A DNA stretch of 64,000 nucleotides, taken from the NCBI RefSeq assembly GCF_025717555.1, contig NZ_JAJIRP010000001.1:747400-811399 (forward strand), given 5' to 3'. This DNA comes from Paucibacter sp. B2R-40. GTDB lineage: Bacteria; Pseudomonadota; Gammaproteobacteria; Burkholderiales; Burkholderiaceae_C. Of this stretch, positions 18,175 through 26,236 are shown one piece after another. Each line of letters begins with the position of its first letter. Within the stretch, counting starts at the first letter, position 1. The notes under the pieces are model-generated. The model did no database searches. It was not told the DNA's origin and saw only the letters and a list, made by a program, of their open reading frames with translations. The position numbers and the translations under genes were made by a program.

Positions 18175-18507
18175 ATGACCAAGTTTTCTGTGGCTGCTAC
18201 GACTGTCGTTGGTGCTGTGATTGCTGTTTTCGCCGCTCAAGCGAGCATGGCTCAGGACAAGGCTGCTGTGGCCACACATGCCGCTGCTCCTGCTGCTGTG
18301 AGTGCGGCAACTCCTGCTGCGACGCCAGCGACAGCGGCGGCTGTGACGGGTGCTGCAACTGCGAACAAAGCCACACATGCCAAGCCAGAAGTCAATAAAT
18401 CTGTAGTCAAGGCAGAAGCCGCTGCCAGCGCGCCGGTGACGCCGGCGCAGCCTGCCGCAACCGCTGTTGCCGCCGTGGCCAAGCCCACAGGAGCGCCGAA
18501 GAAGTAA
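18175..18507 (+). CDS. Ala-rich low-complexity exported protein
   Basis: 110 residues. A signal peptide (TTVVGAVIAVFAAQASMAQ, cleavage near residue 27) is followed by a mature chain made largely of Ala, Thr, Pro, Val and Lys with no recognisable fold, including repeated PAA, ATPA and PAQPAA units and a basic end (GAPKK). It resembles a periplasmic low-complexity or spacer protein of unknown role. It has its own ribosome site and ends at a strong terminator shared with the convergent PEP-CTERM gene. The start is taken at ATG 18175 because the signal peptide begins there. Confidence 0.65.
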   Translation: MTKFSVAATTVVGAVIAVFAAQASMAQDKAAVATHAAAPAAVSAATPAATPATAAAVTGAATANKATHAKPEVNKSVVKAEAAASAPVTPAQPAATAVAAVAKPTGAPKK

Positions 18508-18532
18508 TCGTTTAGGCAGACGGGCCTGCAAT

Positions 18533-18566
18533 CAAAAAAAGGGGTGATGCCAGGCATCACCCCTTT
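18533..18566. terminator. Bidirectional rho-independent terminator
   Basis: A stem AAAAGGGGTGATGCC / GGCATCACCCCTTTT with a short loop lies between the convergent genes ending at 18507 and 18584. A-rich and T-rich flanks let it stop transcripts from both sides. Confidence 0.93.
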
Positions 18567-18583
18567 TGCCGTTCAAGCGAGCG

Positions 18584-19303
18584 TCAAGCTTGCTTTTGCT
18601 TGCGGCGCAAGGCCAAGGCGCCCAGGCCCAGGGCCATCAGCGCGTAGCTTGTTGGCTCGGGCACGGCGGCGGTGATGTTCAACGTATCGATGCCCATATA
18701 GTCCGAGTTATCGCCAGCAGGGCCACCGTTGTCAACGAAGTAACGGAAGGCCAGTGCGCCATTGGTGGTGCCGGCCAGGCCGCTCAGTGTGACGCTGTAT
18801 TTGGTCCACTCTTCAGGGTAGGTGCTGAGATCCAGATCAGGGTTGACGCTGACCAGCAAGGTGGTGAAGCTGCCCACATCGGAGGCAGAGCTGCCGACGT
18901 TGGTGCCGCCGGCAGCGCTGAAGCGCAGCTCCAGGCGGTCAGGGTAGATCGAATCGGTGATAGTGCGAGTGTAGAAGCTGATCTGGTCGCCGTTGTGAAA
19001 GCTCATTGTTGGCAGGATCAGCCAATTGCTGATGGTGCCTGCGCCGGCGGTGCTGTTGTAGTTGGCGGCCGCATAGGAATTGGCGGCACCGGCTTGGGCG
19101 GCAAAAGTAGTGGGCGTTGGATTGCCTTGAAACCAAGTCGTCGAGCCAACCGGATCGCTATTGTTCTGAATGGTCCAGGCTCCGGGGATGCCGGCGTCAA
19201 AGCCCTGGCTGTAGTCGGCATGAGCGCTACCGGCAAAGGCCAGCGCCAAAGCCGAAACGATTGCTGGCACGCTGGCCTTGGCAAACAAAGAAGTTGAAGT
19301 CAT
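18584..19303 (-). CDS. PEP-CTERM protein with choice-of-anchor-type beta domain
   Basis: 239 residues from ATG 19303 (AAGGAA ribosome site). A signal peptide ends at SAHA-DY (about residue 30). The body has the pattern of a jelly-roll 'choice-of-anchor J'-like domain: SQGFDAGIPGAWTIQNNSD, WLILPTMSFHNGDQISFYTRT, and LAFRYFVDNGGPAGDNSDYMGID. The C-terminus is AAVPEPTSYALMALGLGALALRRKQK, a full PEP-CTERM tripartite signal for exosortase. Probably an exported matrix or surface protein. No exosortase is encoded nearby, as is usual for scattered PEP-CTERM genes. Confidence 0.9.
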   Translation of the reverse strand: MTSTSLFAKASVPAIVSALALAFAGSAHADYSQGFDAGIPGAWTIQNNSDPVGSTTWFQGNPTPTTFAAQAGAANSYAAANYNSTAGAGTISNWLILPTMSFHNGDQISFYTRTITDSIYPDRLELRFSAAGGTNVGSSASDVGSFTTLLVSVNPDLDLSTYPEEWTKYSVTLSGLAGTTNGALAFRYFVDNGGPAGDNSDYMGIDTLNITAAVPEPTSYALMALGLGALALRRKQKQA

Positions 19304-19471
19304 TTTTGCATTCCTTCTGAAGCAGATCCGCAAGGATCAAGTTTGGCTTGCGCCGGTTAAGTGAAGCGGGCCGGGCTGATCGGCCGGATCGGGCATTTTG
19401 TTGTGCACCCCATCTTGCTCACCGCATAGCTGGTTTGTACCGGCGGTGGCTATGTGACGAATCCGTGAAAC

Positions 19472-19515
19472 CCCGCACACCCCCCTCATATGCGGGCCCC
19501 GGATATTCCCGGGGG
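19472..19515. promoter_or_regulatory. Paired GC-rich inverted repeats between divergent genes
   Basis: In the 294-bp gap between a PEP-CTERM gene and uup there are two adjacent inverted repeats: CCCGCA...TGCGGG (19472-19496, with a six-C run inside) and CCCCGG-ATATTC-CCGGGG (19497-19514). They could be operators for one or both divergent genes. Otherwise nothing gene-like is seen in the gap. Confidence 0.35.
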
Positions 19516-19597
19516 TCATGTCTTGCGGAGCTTGCCAAAGCCCGGGGTTAAACCCGCATTTCCGCGACTTCTCGCCAGTCAACGACAATGGCGGGCT

Positions 19598-21478
19598 ATG
19601 GCAGTCCTATCTATTTCCAACGCCCATCTCGCTTACGGCCATGTTGCCTTGCTCGATGGTGCTTCGTTCTCGCTCGAAATGGGTGAGCGTGTCGGCCTGA
19701 TTGGCCGCAACGGCACCGGCAAATCGTCGCTGCTGAAAGTCCTCGCTCAGATGGAGAAGCTCGATGACGGCCTGCTGCAGTTGCAGCAAGGCCTGACCAG
19801 CGTCTATGTGCCCCAAGAGCCCATCATGGACCCCGAGGCAACGATTTTCGACGCCGTGGCTGAGGGCGTGGCCGAGGCCAAGGCCTTGCGCGCACGCTAC
19901 GAGATCCATGATCCCGAGGATGACCTCGAGTGGGTGGCCGAGCGTATCGAGCATATCGGTGCCTGGAACTGGGAGCAGCGGGTCGAGGAGTCGCTGCAGC
20001 GCCTGGGTCTGGACGGCTCGCGTCTGATCGGCTCGCTCTCGGGTGGTTTGAAGAAGCGCGTGGCGCTGGGCCGCGCGCTGGTCGCTCAGCCCGATGTCTT
20101 GCTGCTTGACGAGCCGACCAACCATCTGGACTTGGACGCGATCACCTGGCTGGAGGAGTTGCTGAACAACTTCAAGGGCTCCTTGCTCCTGATCACCCAT
20201 GACCGCAGTTTCTTGGACAACGTGGCCAACCGCATCGTCGAGTTGGACCGCGGCCAGCTGCGCAACTATCCCGGCAACTTCGCCGCCTTCACCGCCGCCA
20301 AGCTCTATGAGCTGGAGAACGAGGCGCTTTACAACGCCCGCTTCGACAAGATTCTGGCGCAAGAAGAGGTCTGGATCCGCAAGGGTGTCGAGGCCCGCCG
20401 CACCCGCAGCGTGGCGCGGATTCAGCGTCTGGAGACGATGCGCTTGGCGCATGCTTCGCGCCGCGATGTGCAGGGCAAGGTCAAGTTAGACATCGACACC
20501 GGCGGCGCCAGTGGCAAGATCGTGGCCGAGCTGGAAGACGTTTGCAAGAGCTATGGCGACCGCATGATCGTGCGCGACTTCACCGCCACGATCCTGCGCG
20601 GCGACAAGGTCGGCCTGGTCGGTGCCAACGGCGCTGGCAAGACGACGCTGCTGAAAATGATTCTGGGCCAGCTGGCGCCGGACAGCGGCACGGTCAATAT
20701 GGGTTCCAAGATCAACGTCGCTTACTTTGACCAGATGCGCGATGTGCTGGATCTGGAGGCGACGCTGGCCGACACCATCAGCCCCGGCAGCGAATGGATC
20801 GAGATCGGCAACCAGCGCAAGCATGTGAAGAGTTACCTCGGCGACTTCTTGTTCTCGCCGGCGCGTGCCAATTCGCCGGTCAAGAGCCTGTCCGGTGGCG
20901 AGCGCAACCGCCTGCTGCTGGCGCGTTTGTTCGCAAGGCCCGCCAATGTGCTGGTGCTGGACGAGCCAACCAATGACCTCGATATCGAAACCCTGGAGCT
21001 GCTCGAAGAGCTGCTGGCCGACTATGACGGCACGGTCTTCCTGGTCAGCCATGACAGGCGCTTCCTGGACAACGTCGTCACGTCGACGATCGTCAACGAG
21101 GGCGATGGCCGCTGGCGCGAGTACGAAGGTGGCGTGCAGGACTGGCTGGTGCAAAGCAAGCGGGCCGCCGCCATCAACGAGCAAAAGGCCAAGCAAGCAC
21201 CTGCGCCCGCAGCTGCTCCGGCGCCGGCCGCAGCGCCGGCACCCGTGGTGGCCAGCAAGAAGAAGCTCAGCTACAAAGAGCAGCGTGAGCTCGATGAGTT
21301 GCCGGCCAAGGTGGCCGCACTCGAAGCCGAGCAAGTGCAGATCAATGCGCTGCTGAATGGCGCCGAGCTGTACTCGCAAGGCGCGGCGCGGATTGCGGAA
21401 GTGACCGAGCGCGGCGGCCAGATCGACACCGAATTGCTGGCGCTGATGGAACGCTGGGAAGCTCTGGACGCGAAGTGA
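19598..21478 (+). CDS. uup: ABC-F family ATPase Uup
   Basis: 626 residues with two ABC nucleotide-binding domains and no membrane part. The first has Walker A GRNGTGKS and signature LSGGLKKRVALGRAL; the second has GANGAGKTT and LSGGERNRLLLARL. Each is followed by a Walker B-type LLDEPTNHLD or VLDEPTNDLD. An Ala/Pro linker (about 540-570) leads to a C-terminal coiled coil (KKLSYKEQRELDELPAKVA), as in Uup. ABC-F proteins act on ribosomes or, for Uup, in replication-linked genome stability. The chosen ATG (19598) is at the family start. The next gene's GTG overlaps its TGA. Confidence 0.94.
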   Translation: MAVLSISNAHLAYGHVALLDGASFSLEMGERVGLIGRNGTGKSSLLKVLAQMEKLDDGLLQLQQGLTSVYVPQEPIMDPEATIFDAVAEGVAEAKALRARYEIHDPEDDLEWVAERIEHIGAWNWEQRVEESLQRLGLDGSRLIGSLSGGLKKRVALGRALVAQPDVLLLDEPTNHLDLDAITWLEELLNNFKGSLLLITHDRSFLDNVANRIVELDRGQLRNYPGNFAAFTAAKLYELENEALYNARFDKILAQEEVWIRKGVEARRTRSVARIQRLETMRLAHASRRDVQGKVKLDIDTGGASGKIVAELEDVCKSYGDRMIVRDFTATILRGDKVGLVGANGAGKTTLLKMILGQLAPDSGTVNMGSKINVAYFDQMRDVLDLEATLADTISPGSEWIEIGNQRKHVKSYLGDFLFSPARANSPVKSLSGGERNRLLLARLFARPANVLVLDEPTNDLDIETLELLEELLADYDGTVFLVSHDRRFLDNVVTSTIVNEGDGRWREYEGGVQDWLVQSKRAAAINEQKAKQAPAPAAAPAPAAAPAPVVASKKKLSYKEQRELDELPAKVAALEAEQVQINALLNGAELYSQGAARIAEVTERGGQIDTELLALMERWEALDAK

Positions 21479-21879
21479 GCACAGCAGACGCGGCCGGAAT
21501 GCTGCAGGCCGAGTGGCTGGCGCTGCAAGCCAACTACGAGCAATACGAGCGCGCTGCCTTGGGCGTCAAGTTGTTGGCGGTGCTGCTTTGCGCCCTGGCT
21601 TTCGGTATGCCTTGGCTCTGGGTCTTGATGCTGGTTCTGTGGTTGCAAGAAGCGATCTTCAAGACCTTTCAGGCGCGCTTGGGCGAGCGCTTGTTGCGGG
21701 TCGAGGCGCTGCTGCGTGATGCTGCCGCCCAGCCCGCGCAAGCGATGCAGTTGCACAGCGAGTGGTTGGGCTCCCGGCCACGCGGCAAGGCCTTGCTGGG
21801 CGAATATGCGCGCAGTGCTTTGCGGCCGACCGTGGCCTTGCCCTATCCGGTCTTGGCGGTGCTGAGCGCGCTCTCTTAG
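21475..21879 (+). CDS. Small conserved-type membrane protein, unknown function
   Basis: 134 residues starting at a GTG that overlaps the uup stop (GTGA), indicating translational coupling. An N-terminal amphipathic segment (LQAEWLALQANYEQYERAAL) precedes two closely spaced hydrophobic helices (about 30-65), then a cytoplasmic helical tail. No motif identifies a function. Its stop codon overlaps that of the convergent hydratase gene. Confidence 0.75.
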   Translation: MSTADAAGMLQAEWLALQANYEQYERAALGVKLLAVLLCALAFGMPWLWVLMLVLWLQEAIFKTFQARLGERLLRVEALLRDAAAQPAQAMQLHSEWLGSRPRGKALLGEYARSALRPTVALPYPVLAVLSALS

Positions 21880-22637
21880 AGCTGCACCGTCACGCTACTC
21901 AGCCCGGCAAAGCTGACCGTAACGCGGTCGCCGGGATGCAGGCCTTGCTGAACCAGCCAGGCCCCGGTCGTCACCACGCTGCCTGCCGGCAGGCTCGCAC
22001 CATGCCTTGTCGCATGTTTGAACCATGCCGATAAACCCCAGGCGGGGTCGCCCAAGCTATGGCCGCCGACGCAGTGCAGCGCGGGTCCGTCGTTGACACG
22101 CAACTCGCAAGCCTGCTGCGACCAATCGCGCACTTGATAAGGCAGCCACTCGCCCAGTGCCAGGGCGCCATGCGAGAGAAAGTCGGCTTGGCGCAGCAAG
22201 GCGGGCGCTTCACCCGCTTCCTGCCAGCGCGAGGCCACCAGCTCCACCGACACAGCCATGCCGTCGATGCAGTCGCGGGCATCCGCGAGGCTCAAGCCCG
22301 CCGCCAAGGCGGGTGTGACTTCGCGGCCCAGGCGCAAGGCGATCTCGGCTTCGACGCCGGGCTTGTATAACTGCAGGTCACTGAAATTGGCCGGGCTGGG
22401 GCGCACGCCGGCCGGATCCAGTGGCGCGTGCGTCAGCGTCACTTGTCGCGAGGCGCCGCCGCTCTTCCAAAATTGTGGGCGGCCCGGTTCTAACCAGCCC
22501 AAGACCTGCGCAACCGCTTGTTGAGCCGCGTAGGCAGCGGCCTCATCGGGCACGGTGCCCAGCCAGTCGGCGGCGGTGATGCGCTGTTTTTGCTGCCAAG
22601 CTGTGCTGAGGGCCTGACTCAAATCGCGCTTCAGCAT
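21876..22637 (-). CDS. 2-keto-4-pentenoate hydratase-family protein (FAH fold)
   Basis: 253 residues of the hydratase/decarboxylase branch (MhpD-like) of the fumarylacetoacetate hydrolase superfamily. Helical N-terminus with AAYAAQQAV, then WKSGGASR, the metal-site segment GVEAEIALRLGREV, and a late GSVVTTGAWLV. MhpD-type enzymes hydrate 2-hydroxy-penta-2,4-dienoates in aromatic meta-cleavage; no other pathway gene is present, so the substrate is open. The start is 7 bp after the stop of the upstream response regulator gene, with which it is probably co-transcribed. Confidence 0.83.
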   Translation of the reverse strand: MLKRDLSQALSTAWQQKQRITAADWLGTVPDEAAAYAAQQAVAQVLGWLEPGRPQFWKSGGASRQVTLTHAPLDPAGVRPSPANFSDLQLYKPGVEAEIALRLGREVTPALAAGLSLADARDCIDGMAVSVELVASRWQEAGEAPALLRQADFLSHGALALGEWLPYQVRDWSQQACELRVNDGPALHCVGGHSLGDPAWGLSAWFKHATRHGASLPAGSVVTTGAWLVQQGLHPGDRVTVSFAGLSSVTVQL

Positions 22638-22644
22638 GATGTCT

Positions 22645-23268
22645 TCAAATCCTGGTCAATTTGGATGCGGGGATCAGCGCCTGATTGCCAGACAGTTGCA
22701 CCACCAATTCCCCGTGGCTGACGACCACCACCTTGACGGTTTCGGTCTTGTCCAAGTATTTGACCTTGTCACCCACCTTCAGACTCGGGATCACCGGCAA
22801 GACAATCTTCGGCGGCACGCGGCCGGCAGGCTGCCCGGCTTTCATCGCGGTGCTCAGGCGCGCGTGCAACTCGGGGCGCTCCTTGGCCAGTGCTTCGAGA
22901 GCTTGCAGCATGGTGGACTTCAGTTCCGCCGCGGTAAAGGGCTTGCGCAGCAGAAAGTTGGAACCTGCTTCTATGGCATCGGCCTCATGTTGCGGCGTGA
23001 CCTCAAAGCTCAGCAGCGCCAAGCGGCAACCGGGCTTGACCTCATTCAAGCGCTCATGCAGGGCAATGCCTGTCATCGCGGCCTTCGGGAACCAGTCGGT
23101 GATCAGGAAATCGGGCTTGAAATCCAGTCCTATGGCCAAGCCTGCCTCGGGGTCGCCGGCGCAGCGAATGCTATCGGCCGGTAAACCAAAGCCTTCCAGC
23201 AATTGGCGTGCAAAGGTTTGAACGCCGGCAAGGCCATCTACCACTAGAAATCGAAGTTCGGCGGACAT
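22645..23268 (-). CDS. Response regulator with C-terminal small beta domain
   Basis: 207 residues from ATG 23268. Residues 1-125 form a CheY-like receiver (FLVVDGLAG, phospho-Asp in FLITDWFP, Lys in LLRKPFT). One of the usual paired N-terminal acidic residues appears replaced (VVDG), which may weaken Mg2+ binding. The last 45 residues (VGDKVKYLDKTETVKVVVV, QALIPASKLTRI) look like a small SH3-like barrel. There is no HTH, so it is not an obvious transcription factor. It lies between a MocR regulator gene and a hydratase gene on the same strand. Confidence 0.82.
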   Translation of the reverse strand: MSAELRFLVVDGLAGVQTFARQLLEGFGLPADSIRCAGDPEAGLAIGLDFKPDFLITDWFPKAAMTGIALHERLNEVKPGCRLALLSFEVTPQHEADAIEAGSNFLLRKPFTAAELKSTMLQALEALAKERPELHARLSTAMKAGQPAGRVPPKIVLPVIPSLKVGDKVKYLDKTETVKVVVVSHGELVVQLSGNQALIPASKLTRI

Positions 23269-23321
23269 GGGCAAGGCAACGGAGGCTGGCTGGTGAAGAG
23301 GGTCTGATGGTAACGGCTTGT

Positions 23322-24752
23322 TCAGACCGCTGCTGAGCGTAGCGTCTGCAAACGTCGCCAAAACTGTGCATCTTGCGCGGTGGCGAAGTTGATGCGCATC
23401 AGCGTGCTGCTTTGGCGGCTGGCGCTGAACAGCATGCCGGGCGCGGTCAGCCAGCCCTCATCCATCATGATTTGCGCCAGCTTTTCGGTGTCCATGCCCA
23501 CATCCACCCAGCCAAACAGACCTTGTGGCGGCGCCACGAAGCGGCAGCCCGCTGCCTCGGCCAGCTTCATGCTGCGCTGGCGGGCGGCGTCCAGCAGGGT
23601 CAAGACCCGTTCGGCATGACGGCGCAATTGCCCTTGTTCCAGGCAGTGGGCGACGGCCCTCTCAAGCAAGGGGCTGGTGGTCAGGCTGCTCAGCAGTTTC
23701 AAATTGGTGAGCTTGTCGACCCAGGCCGGGCTGGCAGCCAGGTAGCCGACCCGCCAGGCCGGCGTCAGAATTTTAGAAAACCCGGACACGTAGATGGTGC
23801 GGCGCAGACCGTCCAGCGCCGACAAGCGCGGCGCATGGTTGGGCGCCAAGAAGGCGTAAGTGTCGTCTTCGACGATCTGGAAGTCGCCTTGTTCGGCCAG
23901 CTTGAGAATTTGGTGTGCATTGGCCAGCGACAAGCTGTTGCCGGTCGGGTTGTGCAGCACCGACACCGTCACATACATGCGCGGGCGATGCTGCTCGATC
24001 AGGCGCTCCATCACGGCCAGGTCTGGCCCGTTCGCGCCGCGTGGCACCGGCAGCAAGCGCATGCCGGCGTGTGTCAGGCGGGCAAACTCGATCGCCCAGC
24101 CAGGGTCATCCACCAAGACCGCATCGCCGGGTTGCAGCACGGTGCGGGTGATCAAGTCCAGCGCATGAGTGGCGCCCACGGTGGTGACGATCTGCTCGGG
24201 TGGGCAGGGGATGCCCAGATCGGCAAGGCGCAGGCCCAAGGCCTTGCGCAGCCGGGCATCGCCGGCCGGCTCGCCATAGTGCAGGGCCAGTTCCTCGCTG
24301 CCGCTGCCGGCTTTCAGCACTTGGCGCATCGCGCCTTGCAGCATGGGCAGATCCAGCCACTCGGCGGGCAGGGTGCCGAGGCCCGGCGCGCGCTTGGCGT
24401 CGGCCTGAAACATGCCGCGTATCAGCGCGGTGGCGTCAACCGGCACGGGCTGCTGGGGCTGCGCCTTGGCTTGCCATGTGCTCGTGCTGACGTGCTTGTC
24501 GCGCACAAAAAAGCCGCGCTGCTTGCGTGCTTCCAGCAGACCGCCGGCCAGCAGTTGGTCATAGGCGGCCACCACTGTATAGGGGCTGACGCCATGGTGG
24601 CGCGCGCATTCACGCACCGAGGGCAGGCGAGCGCCGGGCAAGAGCAGGCGCTGCTGGATGCGCTCGGCAAAGCGTTGCGCTAATTGCTGCGCCAAGGGTT
24701 GGCTGGCCTTGCGCGTGAGAGGGCTGGCGGGGCTGCCTTCTGTGTTGGTCAT
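23322..24752 (-). CDS. MocR-type GntR/aminotransferase transcriptional regulator
   Basis: 476 residues. An N-terminal GntR winged helix-turn-helix (LAQQLAQRFAERIQQRLL, LPSVRECARHHGVSPYTVVAAYDQLLAGGLLEAR) is fused to a fold-type I aminotransferase domain with HNPTGN and the PLP-lysine segment SGFSKILTPAWRVGY. MocR proteins use PLP or PLP-amino acid adducts as signals. It is divergent from the LysE-racemase-aminotransferase cluster at 24858, the usual arrangement for a dedicated regulator. The ATG at 24752 is preferred over one 11 codons upstream. Confidence 0.93.
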   Translation of the reverse strand: MTNTEGSPASPLTRKASQPLAQQLAQRFAERIQQRLLLPGARLPSVRECARHHGVSPYTVVAAYDQLLAGGLLEARKQRGFFVRDKHVSTSTWQAKAQPQQPVPVDATALIRGMFQADAKRAPGLGTLPAEWLDLPMLQGAMRQVLKAGSGSEELALHYGEPAGDARLRKALGLRLADLGIPCPPEQIVTTVGATHALDLITRTVLQPGDAVLVDDPGWAIEFARLTHAGMRLLPVPRGANGPDLAVMERLIEQHRPRMYVTVSVLHNPTGNSLSLANAHQILKLAEQGDFQIVEDDTYAFLAPNHAPRLSALDGLRRTIYVSGFSKILTPAWRVGYLAASPAWVDKLTNLKLLSSLTTSPLLERAVAHCLEQGQLRRHAERVLTLLDAARQRSMKLAEAAGCRFVAPPQGLFGWVDVGMDTEKLAQIMMDEGWLTAPGMLFSASRQSSTLMRINFATAQDAQFWRRLQTLRSAAV

Positions 24753-24774
24753 TTTGCCGATACAGATTGATGAA

Positions 24775-24804
24775 TTGACTGTCAAAGTGTACTGCAGCTG
24801 TATT
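24775..24804 (+). promoter_or_regulatory. Putative promoter/operator of the LysE cluster
   Basis: A -35-like TTGACT (24775-24780) and a -10-like TGTATT (24799-24804) are 18 bp apart, upstream of the LysE gene. The -35 lies in a perfect 11-bp palindrome TTGAC-T-GTCAA (24775-24785). This is a plausible operator for the divergent MocR regulator, whose coding region begins at 24752. Confidence 0.45.
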
Positions 24805-24857
24805 GGTTTGCGGCTGCATACTGAAACCCTGATTTGAGAGTTTTGGAGCCCCCTGCC

Positions 24858-25484
24858 ATGTTGATCTTGCCGACCTTGCCGACCTTGTTGGGCGTGATGA
24901 GCTTTGCCATGGTCACCTCAATCACGCCCGGCCCCAACAATATGATGTTGCTGGCCTCGGGCGTTAACTACGGTTTCAAAAAGACGCTGCCGCATATTGC
25001 CGGCATCAGCATCGGCTTGATGGTCTTGTTGCTGGCGGCCGGCTTGGGGCTGGGGGCCTTGTTGCAGCAGTGGCCGCAGCTCTATCTGGGGCTCAAGCTG
25101 GTCGGCGTCAGCTATATGGTGTGGCTGGCCTGGAAGCTCTGGCATGCCGAGGCGCCATCCGAGCCCGGCCTCGATCAAACCAGCCCAGCAGCGGCGGGTT
25201 TGATGGGCTTTTGGGGTGCGGCGGCGTTTCAGTGGGTCAACCCCAAGGCTTGGATGATTGCGATCGGCGCGGTGGCGGGCTTCACGGCGCCGGATGGCGG
25301 TTTTTCGGCGATGCTGAGCCTGGCCCTGGTCTGTGCGCTGGTCAATGCGCCTTGCGTGGGCCTGTGGGCCTTGGCCGGCGCCAAGCTGAGCCGCTTCCTG
25401 GCTGAGCCCTCGCGCCGGCGGGCCTTCAATGCGCTGATGGCCTTGTTATTGCTGGCCAGTATCTGGCCGATGTTGGGAGCTTGA
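24858..25484 (+). CDS. LysE/RhtB-family amino acid exporter
   Basis: 208 residues with about six membrane helices. The family signature SITPGPNNMMLLASGVNYGF is near the N-terminus, followed by VSYMVWLAWKLW and the mid-protein FQWVNPKAWMIAIGAVAGF. LysE/RhtB proteins export amino acids or derivatives by proton exchange. GGAG lies at 24845-24848. It is the first gene of a six-gene run controlled by the divergent MocR gene and probably exports a substrate or product of the racemase and aminotransferase that follow. Confidence 0.92.
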   Translation: MLILPTLPTLLGVMSFAMVTSITPGPNNMMLLASGVNYGFKKTLPHIAGISIGLMVLLLAAGLGLGALLQQWPQLYLGLKLVGVSYMVWLAWKLWHAEAPSEPGLDQTSPAAAGLMGFWGAAAFQWVNPKAWMIAIGAVAGFTAPDGGFSAMLSLALVCALVNAPCVGLWALAGAKLSRFLAEPSRRRAFNALMALLLLASIWPMLGA

Positions 25485-25487
25485 GAG

Positions 25488-26198
25488 ATGAGGACCTTGG
25501 GGATTCTGGGCGGCATGAGTTGGGAATCGACCGCACATCTATACAAGCTGCTGAACCGGGACGTGGCCGCCAGGCTCGGCGGCCTGCACAGCGCCGATCT
25601 GCTCTTGCGCAGCGTTGACTTTGCCGAAATCGAGGCGCTGCAGCGCGCCGGCGACTGGGCCGCAGCCGGCCAAATGCTGGGCGAGGCCGGGCGCGGGCTG
25701 AAGGCGGCCGGTGCCCAGGGCCTGTTGATCGCCACCAACACCATGCACAAGGTGGCCGACGAGGTGGAGCGCCTGAGTGGCCTGCCCTTGATTCACATCG
25801 TTGATGCGACGGCCGCTGCCTTGAAGGCCGCCGGCGTCAAACGGGCCGGTTTGTTGGCTACCCGCTACACGATGGAGCAAGATTTTTACCGGGGCCGCAT
25901 GCAGGATAGGCATGGGATAGAACTCCTCGTGCCCGAACAAGCGGACCGCGACGAGGTTCACCGCGTGATCTTTGAGGAACTGTGCCGAGGTCAAGTTCTG
26001 GAAGGCTCTCGCGCTCGCTACCAGCGTATCGTCGGCGAGATGGGAGTCGCCGGCGCTGAAGGCGTGATCCTCGGCTGCACCGAAATCTGCTTGTTGCTGG
26101 ACCCCTGCGCCGGCAGCCAAACGCCTTTGTTCGACGGCACCGCCTTGCATGCCAAGGCGGCGGTCGATTGGATGTTGGGTGGTACAACGTCGGCTTAG
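25488..26198 (+). CDS. Aspartate/glutamate racemase family protein (YgeA-like)
   Basis: 236 residues, starting 3 bp after the exporter stop. It begins LGILGGMSWEST, typical of the family. The first catalytic position is Thr in ATNTMHK (about residue 84) and the second is Cys in LGCTEI (about 195). This Thr/Cys pair, rather than Cys/Cys, is what I recall for the E. coli YgeA/L-DER racemases, which prefer L-Asp/L-Glu-type substrates. PLP-independent racemisation in the cytoplasm is expected; the substrate is unproven. Confidence 0.9.
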   Translation: MRTLGILGGMSWESTAHLYKLLNRDVAARLGGLHSADLLLRSVDFAEIEALQRAGDWAAAGQMLGEAGRGLKAAGAQGLLIATNTMHKVADEVERLSGLPLIHIVDATAAALKAAGVKRAGLLATRYTMEQDFYRGRMQDRHGIELLVPEQADRDEVHRVIFEELCRGQVLEGSRARYQRIVGEMGVAGAEGVILGCTEICLLLDPCAGSQTPLFDGTALHAKAAVDWMLGGTTSA

Positions 26199-26236
26199 CC
26201 GGCAATTTTCAGCCGCAAACATCAAGCGAGACACCC

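Noticed and set aside
23373-24683. A 436-codon plus-strand frame opposite the MocR gene
   Set aside because: Antisense shadow; the minus-strand protein has clear GntR and aminotransferase motifs.
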